This document shows positions 32,210 to 39,383 of a stretch of 41,623 bases of DNA, one piece after another. Below the pieces are notes generated by a model. It was not told the DNA's origin and ran no database searches. It saw nothing but the letters and a program-made list of their open reading frames with translations. Within the stretch, counting starts at the first letter, position 1. The number at the start of each line of letters is the position of its first letter. The translations under genes were made by a program, and so were the position numbers. This DNA is from JACQHC01 sp035559715 (GTDB lineage Bacteria > Gemmatimonadota > Gemmatimonadetes > Gemmatimonadales > GWC2-71-9). The stretch lies in NCBI GenBank assembly GCA_035559715.1, contig DATMAW010000067.1, forward strand, positions 1 to 41,623. Reading direction: 5' to 3'.

Positions 32210-32214
32210 TGTGT

Positions 32215-32997
32215 CTAGAACGCTGTCCGGATGGCCCACAAGTCCGGGAACGCCGGCTGCGAGATCGTCGCCCGCAGGTACTCGGCACCCGTGGAGCCGC
32301 CGGTGCCCGGTTTATCGCCGATCGTGCGCTCGACCATCTTCACATGACGATAGCGCCACTCCTGGAATCCTTCGTCCAGGTCCACGAGCCGCTCGCACAC
32401 GCCCGCCACGACCGGATTGGTTCGATACACCTCGATCAGCACCTTCTGCGTGGACGGCGAGGGCGCGATGGGAAGCGTCACGTCGCGCTCGTTCACGTCT
32501 TCACGCACGCGGTACCCGTTGGCCTCGAGATAACGAAGAAAAGCGTCCCACAACGTCGGCTGGCGAAATCGTGCTTCGAGACGGCGCCGCGACGACGAGC
32601 CCGCCGGGTAGCGCTCCAGGGCCTTCGGGTCCTTGCGCCCGAGCACGAACTCCAGCTCCCGGAATTGCGCCGACTGAAATCCGCTGCCCTGTTCCAGCCG
32701 ATCGCGGAACGTGAGGAACTCGAGCGGCGTCATGGTTTCCAGCACGTCAATCTGCGCCACGAGCGTCTTGAGAATGGTGAGAATCCGCTTCAGGGTGTGC
32801 TGCGCGCGGGGCGTGTCGTTGCTCACGAGCAGGTGCTGGAGATGATCCAGCTCGTGTAGCATCTCCTTGAACCACAGCTCGTACACCTGATGGATGACGA
32901 TGAACAGCATCTCGTCATGCTCGGGGCCGTCGGACAGCGGCTCCTGGAGCGACAGCAGTTCGTCGAGCTTGAGATAACTCCAATAGGTCACCGGCAT
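32215..32997 (-). CDS. kynA: Tryptophan 2,3-dioxygenase
   Basis: KynA opens the indole ring of tryptophan with O2 to give N-formylkynurenine, using heme. The 260-residue protein has the all-helical family hallmarks: VTYWSYLKLDELLSLQ, FIVIHQVYELWFKEMLHELD, VLETMTPLEFLTFRDRL, GSGFQSAQFRELE, and the proximal heme ligand in RYRHVKMVERTIG (His218). TGGSTGAEYLRAT near the end is the substrate-binding loop. ATG 32997 is preferred over ATG 33015 because GAGGAG lies six bases before it, inside the longer reading. It is the seventh gene of the leftward operon, separated from the monooxygenase/reductase gene by 112 bases and from kynU by the repeat array. Confidence 0.96.
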   Translation of the reverse strand: MPVTYWSYLKLDELLSLQEPLSDGPEHDEMLFIVIHQVYELWFKEMLHELDHLQHLLVSNDTPRAQHTLKRILTILKTLVAQIDVLETMTPLEFLTFRDRLEQGSGFQSAQFRELEFVLGRKDPKALERYPAGSSSRRRLEARFRQPTLWDAFLRYLEANGYRVREDVNERDVTLPIAPSPSTQKVLIEVYRTNPVVAGVCERLVDLDEGFQEWRYRHVKMVERTIGDKPGTGGSTGAEYLRATISQPAFPDLWAIRTAF

Positions 32998-33109
32998 GCC
33001 GGGCTCCTCTCGCATGTGAACGACGGCCGCCTCACCGGACGAAGCCGGACCCGAGAGGCCGTGGCTTCCCGGTCGCGGCTCGCCGCACGCCTATGCTGAA
33101 TCGGACGCA

Positions 33110-35359
33110 TCATACGAAGCGCGGCCTGTATCGGTCGAGGGACTGATAGGGCGGCGGCCACGGGAGCTTGTACCCCAGCTCGTGCGCCGCGTGTCGCGTC
33201 CAGTACGGGTCCCACAGATGCGCGCGCGCCATCACGCACAGATCGGCGCGCCCGGCGGCGAGAATCGTGTTCACGTCCGTATAGGAGGAGATGTTCCCCA
33301 CGGCCATGGTCGCGATGTCCGCCTCGTGCCGGATGCGATCGGAAAAAGGGGTCTGGAACTGCCGGCCGTACACCGGACGCTGATGCGGTACCGTTTGCCC
33401 CGCGGAAACGTCCACGATGTCGCAGCCGTGAGCTTTCAGCATGCGGGCAATCGTCACGGCATCTTCCGCGTCTATCCCACCGGGCACCCAGTCCACGGCC
33501 GAGATTCTCACCGAGAGCGGCTTGTGCGCGGGCCAGCGCGCGCGGACGGCGTCGAGCACTTCCAGAGGAAACCGCATCCGGTTCTCCAACGACCCGCCGT
33601 ACTGGTCGGTGCGCAGGTTGGTGAGCGGCGAGATGAACGACGCCATGAGATATCCGTGCGCGAAGTGCAGCTCGAGGATGTCGAAGCCCGCTTCCTCCGC
33701 CAGCTCGGCCGACGCAAGAAAGTCCCGGCGCACCTTGTCCATGTCCGCCCGGTCCATCTCCTTTGGTGTCTGGCTGTGCGGGTAGTAGGGCAGGGGCGAG
33801 GGCGCCACGATTGGCCATGCGCCTTCCGCCAGCGGCTGGTCCATGCCCTCCCAGGCGAGCTTCGTCGCCGCTTTCCGGCCGGCATGGCCGAGCTGAATGC
33901 CAATCCGGGCGTAGCTGTGTTGGTGCACGAAGTCCACGATGCGCTTCCACGCGGCCGCGTGTTCCGGGCGATAGAGGCCAGCGCATCCTGGAGAGATGCG
34001 GCCTTCGGGACTCACGTCCGTCATCTCTGCGAAGACGAGGCCCGCGCCGCCCACGGCCCTGGAGCCCAGGTGCACCAGGTGCCAGTCGTTGGGCATGCCA
34101 TCTGCGGCGCTGTACTGACACATGGGCGAGACCACCACGCGATTCTCCAGCATCATGTCCCGCAGCCGGAACGGCGTGAACATGGGTGGCGGCGCGGGCC
34201 GCTCGACCTTGCGCCCGCTCTGCTTCTCGGCTTCCGCCGCGAACCAGGTGTCCACGCGCTGGATGAACGCCGGATCTCGCACCCTGAGGTTGTCGTGAGT
34301 CACGCGGAAGCTGCGCGTGAGCAGGTTGAACGCGAACTGGAGCGGCTCGAACTCCATGTACCGCTCGGTGTTTTCGAACCACTCCAGGCTGACCTGCGCG
34401 GCCCGCTGATAGCTCTCGACCACCGGTCGTTGCGTGGTTTCGTACGCGTCGAGCGCGGCGGCGACGGTCCGCTGCTCGTGGAGCGCGCGGGCCAATACCA
34501 CGGCATCCTCCATGGCGAGCTTGGTCCCCGAGCCGATCGAGAAGTGAATCGTGTGCGCCGCGTCGCCAATCAACACCACGTTGTCATGATGCCAGCGCTC
34601 GTTGCGCAGCGTCCCGAATTGGCGCCACACCGACTTGTTGGAGATCAAGCGGTGGCCCTGAAGTTCGTCCCGGAACAGCGCCTCGCAGAACGCCACGGTG
34701 TCGGCCTCGGAAGCGCGGTCCATTCCCGAGGCGCGCCAGGTGGGCTCGGTGCACTCCACGATGAACGTCGAGTGCCCGCCGTCGTACTGGTACGCGTGCA
34801 CGCGCCACAGTCCGTGCTCGGTCCACTTGAAGTAGAACGTGAACGCGGGAAACGGCCGGGTGGTGCCGAGCCACACGAACCGATTGGGCCGCCAGTCCAC
34901 GCTCGGCCGCACGTGCTCCTTCAAGGCGTCGCGCACGGCGCTGTTGAACCCGTCCGCGGCCAGAACGAGATCGGCATCGAGGACGGACCGATGGTCCGCG
35001 ATCTCGTGCTGAAAGCACAGCTCGACGCCGAGCGAGCGAGCGCGCTGCGCCAGGATCGCGAGCAGCGTCTGGCGCGAGAGGCCGCGGAACCCGTGCCCGG
35101 TGGAGCGGAGCACGCCGCCCTTGTAGTGAATGTCAATGTCGTCCCAGCGGTAGGCGTGGCGCTCCATCTGGGCGGATGTGTCTGGGTCGGCTTCCGCGAG
35201 CGTGGTCTGCGTGGCGTCCGAAAACACCACGCCGAAGCCGAACGTGTCCTCCAGCCGGTTGCGCTCGTACACGGTGATCTCGTGCGACGGGTCCACCTTT
35301 TTCATGAGAATGGAGAAGTACAGACCCGCCGGGCCGCCGCCGATCGAGACGATCCTCAT
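33110..35359 (-). CDS. 2-aminobenzoyl-CoA monooxygenase/reductase (salicylyl-CoA 5-hydroxylase-like fusion)
   Basis: This 749-residue fusion has an FAD aromatic-hydroxylase half (1 to about 375) and an old-yellow-enzyme half (about 390-749). The first has SIGGGPAGLYFSILMKK at the start and VLIGDAAHTIHFSIGSG near 263-279. The second has MFTPFRLRDMMLENRVVVSP, MCQYSAADGMPNDWHLVHLG, and QYGGSLENRMRFPLEVLDAV. The known family, studied in Azoarcus evansii, hydroxylates anthraniloyl-CoA at C5 and then reduces the ring to 2-amino-5-oxocyclohex-1-ene-1-carbonyl-CoA. NCBI-style names for relatives include bifunctional salicylyl-CoA 5-hydroxylase/oxidoreductase. The anthranilate-forming neighbours favour the aminobenzoyl-CoA role. 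The ATG overlaps the acyl-CoA dehydrogenase stop (ATGA). Confidence 0.9.
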   Translation of the reverse strand: MRIVSIGGGPAGLYFSILMKKVDPSHEITVYERNRLEDTFGFGVVFSDATQTTLAEADPDTSAQMERHAYRWDDIDIHYKGGVLRSTGHGFRGLSRQTLLAILAQRARSLGVELCFQHEIADHRSVLDADLVLAADGFNSAVRDALKEHVRPSVDWRPNRFVWLGTTRPFPAFTFYFKWTEHGLWRVHAYQYDGGHSTFIVECTEPTWRASGMDRASEADTVAFCEALFRDELQGHRLISNKSVWRQFGTLRNERWHHDNVVLIGDAAHTIHFSIGSGTKLAMEDAVVLARALHEQRTVAAALDAYETTQRPVVESYQRAAQVSLEWFENTERYMEFEPLQFAFNLLTRSFRVTHDNLRVRDPAFIQRVDTWFAAEAEKQSGRKVERPAPPPMFTPFRLRDMMLENRVVVSPMCQYSAADGMPNDWHLVHLGSRAVGGAGLVFAEMTDVSPEGRISPGCAGLYRPEHAAAWKRIVDFVHQHSYARIGIQLGHAGRKAATKLAWEGMDQPLAEGAWPIVAPSPLPYYPHSQTPKEMDRADMDKVRRDFLASAELAEEAGFDILELHFAHGYLMASFISPLTNLRTDQYGGSLENRMRFPLEVLDAVRARWPAHKPLSVRISAVDWVPGGIDAEDAVTIARMLKAHGCDIVDVSAGQTVPHQRPVYGRQFQTPFSDRIRHEADIATMAVGNISSYTDVNTILAAGRADLCVMARAHLWDPYWTRHAAHELGYKLPWPPPYQSLDRYRPRFV

Positions 35360-36516
35360 GTGGACGAGACCTCGCCCGCATCCCGCAGCAGCTGGCGCGC
35401 GATGACCAGATGCTGGATCTCGGTCGTCCCCTCGTAAATCCGGAGCGCGCGCACCGAGCGATACAGCCGGTCCACCGGATGGTCCGCCAAAACCCCGCGG
35501 CCGCCGAGGAGCTGAACGGCGTCGTCCACGATGCGCTGGGCGGCTTCCGTGGCGAACGCCTTGGCCATGGCGGATTCCATGGTGACACGCTCCTGGCCGC
35601 CGTCCTGCACGGCCGCGGCGCGATACACCAGGAGCCGCGCGGCGCTGAGATCGGTCGCCATGCGCGACAGCTTGAGCTGCGTGAGCTGGAAGTCGGCCAG
35701 CGGCTGCCCGAACTGGCGCCGCGCGCGGGCGTGCGTCAGGGCGTCGGCCAACGCCCGCTGAGCCATGCCGCACGCGGCGGCGCCGACGGTGGCGCGCAGC
35801 CGGTCGAGCGTCGCGAAGCCGAGCTTCATGCCGCTGCCCGGAAGCGCGAGCACTGCCTCCTCGGGCACGCGACAATCCTCGAACGCGATTTCCCCGAGCG
35901 GGTGCGGCGCCGAGAGCACCTGCGGCTTCAGGAAGCGGAACCCGGGAGCGTCTGCTGGCACCAGAAAGCAGCCGATGGCCCTGGATCCTGCTCCGGGCTC
36001 GGCCGTGGCGAACACCGTGTAGAAGTCCGCGATTCCCGCGTTGGAGATGAGGGTCTTCGTGCCGTTCAGCACGAATCCCGCGCCGTCCGGCGCGGCCCGG
36101 GTGCGCATCGCGGAAACGTCGGACCCCGCGTCCGGCTCGGTCATCGCGAACGCGGCCACCGCCGAGCCCGCGAGCGCCGGGTCCAACCAGCGGCGCTTCT
36201 GACGGTCCGTGCCCGCGAGGACGATCGGGAGCGCGCCGAGTGCCTGCAGGGCGAACACCGCGTCGGCGAGCGGCGAGGCGGCGGCAAGCGTCTCGCGGAT
36301 CAGACAGCAGGCGCGAAGATCGGGTTGGCGGATGGGCCGGAGCCAGCCGCCCTCACCGAGCAGTCGTGCGATGGTCCTGGCCTGCGTGCGGCAGGTCGCA
36401 TCGTCGTCCGCCGGTGGCAGCGTGGCGATGTGCCGCGCCACGAATTCGTTACAGCGGGATGCCAGTTCGACGTGCGACGCGTCGAGGAACGCGCGGACCG
36501 TGGCGACGCCCGGCAC
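35356..36516 (-). CDS. Acyl-CoA dehydrogenase
   Basis: The 386-residue flavoprotein has the three-domain acyl-CoA dehydrogenase fold. FAMTEPDAGSDVSAMRTRA is the signature, TKTLISNAGIADFYTVFA the middle beta domain, and ARRQFGQPLADFQLTQLKL the C-terminal FAD/substrate region. The catalytic glutamate is in RIYEGTTEIQ. In the operon it would oxidise a ring-derived or ring-opened CoA ester after the monooxygenase/reductase step. The start is GTG 36516, which shares one base with the preceding TAG stop (TAGTG). It belongs to the same leftward operon. Confidence 0.92.
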   Translation of the reverse strand: MPGVATVRAFLDASHVELASRCNEFVARHIATLPPADDDATCRTQARTIARLLGEGGWLRPIRQPDLRACCLIRETLAAASPLADAVFALQALGALPIVLAGTDRQKRRWLDPALAGSAVAAFAMTEPDAGSDVSAMRTRAAPDGAGFVLNGTKTLISNAGIADFYTVFATAEPGAGSRAIGCFLVPADAPGFRFLKPQVLSAPHPLGEIAFEDCRVPEEAVLALPGSGMKLGFATLDRLRATVGAAACGMAQRALADALTHARARRQFGQPLADFQLTQLKLSRMATDLSAARLLVYRAAAVQDGGQERVTMESAMAKAFATEAAQRIVDDAVQLLGGRGVLADHPVDRLYRSVRALRIYEGTTEIQHLVIARQLLRDAGEVSST

Positions 36517-37316
36517 TAGATGAACCGCGCTTCGCGCTTGGCGCGAAAGGCTTCGTAGGCTTCGCGGAAGTTCGGGTTGAGCATGCAGCGCGCCTGCGCT
36601 TCCGCCTCGGCCTGGAGTGCCGCGGCGAGGTCCATGCCGGCCTCGCGGTTCAGCGCGTCCTTGGTCACGGCGAGCGCCTCGGACGGTCCGCGGGCGAGCT
36701 GTTCGGCGAACGCGCGCGCCGTGCCGGCGAGCTGGTCGCGCGGCACCACGCGGTGATACAGACCGATCCGGTGCGCCTCCGCGGCGTCAATGAACTCGCC
36801 CGTCATGAGCAGCTCGGTGGCCCGGCCGAATCCCACGATCCGCGGCAGCAGCCAGGCGGCTCCCATGTCGGCGCCCGAGAGTCCCACCCTGGTGAACAGA
36901 TAGGCGATGCGCGCCGTGTCCGCCGCGATCCGGATGTCGCAGGCGGTGGCGATCACGGCCCCGGCTCCCGCCACCGTGCCGTTCAATGCGCCCACGATGG
37001 GACGCCGGCACAGGCGCATGGCGAGAATCACGTCGCACGTCATGCGGGTGAACTCGAGCAGCCCGTCGAAGTCGCGCGCGAATAGGGCCCCGATGATGTC
37101 CTCCACGTCGCCGCCGGAGCAAAACCCCTTGCCCGTGCCGGTGATCATCACGACGCGCACCCCGGGCTCGGTGTCGAGCGCGCGGAACGTGTCGCGCAAC
37201 TCGGCATAGACCTCGAACGTGAGCGCGTTGAGGCGGTCGGGGCGGTTGAGCGTGATCGTGGCCACGCCGGTGCTCGCGTCGTGCGCGTAGAGAAACGCTG
37301 TCGGGGCCAGTGGCAT
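36516..37316 (-). CDS. Crotonase-family protein lacking both hydratase glutamates
   Basis: The 266-residue crotonase-fold protein has TLNRPDRLNALTF, the oxyanion block GKGFCSGGDVEDI (62-74) and GTVAGAGAVIATACDIRIA (113-131). At the place of the first hydratase glutamate (GGGCELA in hydratases) it has Val121. At the place of the second (PEI) it has Phe141. An Asp sits at 150 in SGADMGAAWLLPR. A classical enoyl-CoA hydratase reaction is therefore doubtful. Ring-opening hydrolysis or isomerisation of a cyclic oxo-acyl-CoA is a plausible alternative. It lies 36 bases after the RidA gene and is followed by the acyl-CoA dehydrogenase with a one-base overlap. Confidence 0.88.
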   Translation of the reverse strand: MPLAPTAFLYAHDASTGVATITLNRPDRLNALTFEVYAELRDTFRALDTEPGVRVVMITGTGKGFCSGGDVEDIIGALFARDFDGLLEFTRMTCDVILAMRLCRRPIVGALNGTVAGAGAVIATACDIRIAADTARIAYLFTRVGLSGADMGAAWLLPRIVGFGRATELLMTGEFIDAAEAHRIGLYHRVVPRDQLAGTARAFAEQLARGPSEALAVTKDALNREAGMDLAAALQAEAEAQARCMLNPNFREAYEAFRAKREARFI

Positions 37317-37352
37317 CAGTCTGAAGCTCCCATCCGCCTCGAGGATGCTCGT

Positions 37353-37760
37353 TCAGGTTACGGGTAACACCGCGGTCGCTTCGATCTCCACCACCGCCCC
37401 CTGATCGAGCAGGCGCTTCACCTCCACCAGCGCCATCGCCGGGTAATGCGTGCCCATGAGCCGGCGATAAGCCTCTCCCAGGGGCTTCCTGCTCGCGCGG
37501 TAGGCGTCGAGATCGGTAACGAAGATCGTCAGGCGCCCGATGTGCTCGGGCCCGCCGCCCGCCGCGCGCACGACGGTGACCACTTTTTCCAGCGCGAGAC
37601 GGAACTGCTCCACGAAGTCGCGCGATGAGACCGCGCCGGAGGAATCGGTGGCTGCCTGGCCCGCCACGAACAGCACGCGACCGCCCGCCGGCGCCAGCAT
37701 TCCGTTGCTCCACCCGCTGGGCCGGCCGAGGGCCTCGGGATTCACGATGTCGAACGTCAT
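37353..37760 (-). CDS. Rid-family (YjgF-like) protein without the archetypal arginine
   Basis: The 135-residue protein has the Rid fold: GRVLFVAGQAATDSSGAV, then FVEQFRLALEKVVTVVRAAG, and THYPAMALVEVKRLLDQGAV. RidA enzymes hydrolyse reactive enamine/imine intermediates. In E. coli RidA the matching block is PARSCVEV with catalytic Arg105; here Met109 occupies that place. The dearomatised aminobenzoyl-CoA product is an enamine, so a deaminating role in this operon is attractive. The missing arginine implies a different binding mode or a non-archetypal Rid subfamily. The ATG overlaps the SDR stop (ATGA). Confidence 0.88.
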   Translation of the reverse strand: MTFDIVNPEALGRPSGWSNGMLAPAGGRVLFVAGQAATDSSGAVSSRDFVEQFRLALEKVVTVVRAAGGGPEHIGRLTIFVTDLDAYRASRKPLGEAYRRLMGTHYPAMALVEVKRLLDQGAVVEIEATAVLPVT

Positions 37761-38539
37761 GCGAGCAGCGCTCCTCCGTCAATCACGATCGCCTGGCCGT
37801 TGATGCCGCGCGCGTCGTCGTGACACAAAGCGGCCACGGCGTGCGCCACCTCGTCGGGCGTGATGAGCCGATGCTGCGGGTTCAGGCGCAGGATGTGTTC
37901 ACGCGCCTGCTCGCGCGACAGGCCCGTCTTCTCCACGATCCGGTTGATGGATTCCGTGGTGAGGTCCGTGTCCACGTACCCGGGGCACACCGCGTTTGCC
38001 GTGATCCCGTGTTCGGCCACTTCCGCGGCGAGACAGCGCGTGAAGCCGATGACGGCGTGCTTCGACGCGGAGTAGGCCGCCACGTACTTGGCGCCGTGCA
38101 GCCCCGCCACGGACGCAATATTGATCACGCGTCCCCAGCGTCGCTCGATCATCCCCGGGACGAATGCCTGGGTGCAGAGAAACGTGCCGGTGACGTTCAC
38201 GGCGAACAGCCGGTGCCAATCGTCGCGCGTGATCCGATGCAGCGGAGCGGAGTGCGCGAACCCGGCGTTGTTCACGAGAATCCCGATGTCTCCTGCGTGC
38301 TTCCGCGCGAACGCGGCCAGCGCGGTGATGCTCTCGGGATCGGTGACGTCGCACGTGGTGGCCCATGCTGTTCCTCCCGCTGCCGCGATCTGGCGCGCCA
38401 CGTTCGTCACCTGCGCCTCGGTCCGGGCTGCGAGCACGACCCGCGCGCCCAATCCCGCGAGTCGTTGCGCGACGGCGGCTCCGATGCCGCGGCCGCCACC
38501 CGTCACCACGGCCGCGCGGCCCGCGAGCGTGTCGCTCAC
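37757..38539 (-). CDS. Short-chain dehydrogenase/reductase (3-hydroxyacyl-CoA dehydrogenase-like)
   Basis: The 260-residue SDR has the nucleotide loop TGGGRGIG (13-20), NNAG (90-93), and the catalytic Ser143, Tyr156 and Lys160 in INIASVAG and YSASK. DITDLT-like VDTDLTTESINRI and ITPDEVAHAVAALCHDDARG are typical of the FabG/3-hydroxybutyrate dehydrogenase-type branch. In this operon it is the best candidate for oxidising a beta-hydroxyacyl-CoA with NAD+. Its GTG start overlaps the stop of the creatininase-family gene and its stop overlaps the Rid gene, which indicates tight coupling. Confidence 0.9.
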   Translation of the reverse strand: MSDTLAGRAAVVTGGGRGIGAAVAQRLAGLGARVVLAARTEAQVTNVARQIAAAGGTAWATTCDVTDPESITALAAFARKHAGDIGILVNNAGFAHSAPLHRITRDDWHRLFAVNVTGTFLCTQAFVPGMIERRWGRVINIASVAGLHGAKYVAAYSASKHAVIGFTRCLAAEVAEHGITANAVCPGYVDTDLTTESINRIVEKTGLSREQAREHILRLNPQHRLITPDEVAHAVAALCHDDARGINGQAIVIDGGALLA

Positions 38540-39297
38540 GCTGCCCGCCCGCCGATCGCTTCCATCACGGCGTCCTCCAGGATGCCCGCCAGGGCCTCGA
38601 TCGTCTCGCGACCCTCAGCGGCAGTCGCCGCGGCGGGGTCGCCGAAGTATGCATTGGCGCCGCCGGCCTGCTCGAACGTCGTCTTGCCGTCCCGGATGGC
38701 GGCGGACAGCGAGACCGGGTTGGGCTTCAGGCCGCGCATGCGCTCCAGACGTACGGTGTCCGGGCGGGCGGCGAGCACCACGGAAGTCTCGAACCGCCCG
38801 GCGTGACACGCGCCGCTCTTGAACTCCGCGGTGAGCCGGCTGCCCCAGGGCCGCTCGGTGAGATTGGGGAACACTACTCGAAGTCCCGTTTTGGGCGCGA
38901 TGGAGCCTGTGGCAACGCGCAGGGCCTCGAGGTGGCCGGGATCCAGGTGGGCGTTGGCAATGGCGAGCGTCCCGATTCCGTGCCGGGCGAGCGCGGAGGC
39001 GACGTCCAGCACGATTCCGGCTGCGCGCGCGGCGTCCACCGACAGCGTGCCCGGGAATGCCGCGGCGAAGCCGGCGAAGCTGTAGGGCAGGGCGGGCAGC
39101 AGCACGACGTTCATGTCCCGAGCGGCCAGGCGATCCGCCGCCCGGCGTGCCATCGCTTCGGCGATGATCACGTCAGTGGCGAGCGGCAGATGGGGGCCGT
39201 GCGCCTCGATGGCGCCCAGCGGCAGGATCGCGACCGCGCCCGTGCCGATGTCTCTTACCTCTTCCCACGTCATTAGCGCCAGATCATGCACGGGCAC
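38536..39297 (-). CDS. Creatininase-family amidohydrolase, candidate kynurenine formamidase
   Basis: The 253-residue protein belongs to the creatininase family of metal amidohydrolases. LPLGAIEAHGPHLPLATD gives Glu31, His33 and Asp42 as metal ligands. NAHLDPGH (His117) takes the place of the usual NGHGGN. CHAGRFETS gives Glu170. The family includes creatininase, formamide hydrolases such as archaeal ArfB, and MftE. It is the first gene of the leftward operon and the operon lacks a KynB-type formamidase, so hydrolysis of N-formylkynurenine is a reasonable proposal, not shown. Starts GTG 39297, GTG 39291 and ATG 39273 are all possible. Ring or lactam hydrolysis is an alternative role. Confidence 0.85.
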   Translation of the reverse strand: MPVHDLALMTWEEVRDIGTGAVAILPLGAIEAHGPHLPLATDVIIAEAMARRAADRLAARDMNVVLLPALPYSFAGFAAAFPGTLSVDAARAAGIVLDVASALARHGIGTLAIANAHLDPGHLEALRVATGSIAPKTGLRVVFPNLTERPWGSRLTAEFKSGACHAGRFETSVVLAARPDTVRLERMRGLKPNPVSLSAAIRDGKTTFEQAGGANAYFGDPAAATAAEGRETIEALAGILEDAVMEAIGGRAA

Positions 39298-39347
39298 CGC
39301 GGACTCCGATCTGCAAGGATGTTTCTGCCGCGGGCGATCGTTGGCCG

Positions 39348-39376
39348 TTGACGATTCCCGCCGCGCCGCATATCTC
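39348..39376 (+). promoter_or_regulatory. Sigma-70-type promoter of the CoA ligase gene
   Basis: TTGACG (39348-39353) and TATCTC (39371-39376) are separated by exactly 17 bases. The -10 box ends 7 bases before the ATG at 39384, so the ligase mRNA is probably leaderless. The TTG of the -35 box could be mistaken for a start codon. The divergent operon also begins here (39297). Confidence 0.7.
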
Positions 39377-39383
39377 GGGGCTC

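Noticed and set aside
33182..35437. Plus-strand open frame opposite the monooxygenase/reductase gene
   Set aside because: It has no family match and lies opposite conserved FAD and old-yellow-enzyme motifs.
39348..39350. TTG start codon for the CoA ligase
   Set aside because: It is the -35 box of a good promoter with 17-base spacing, and the family N-terminus begins at ATG 39384.
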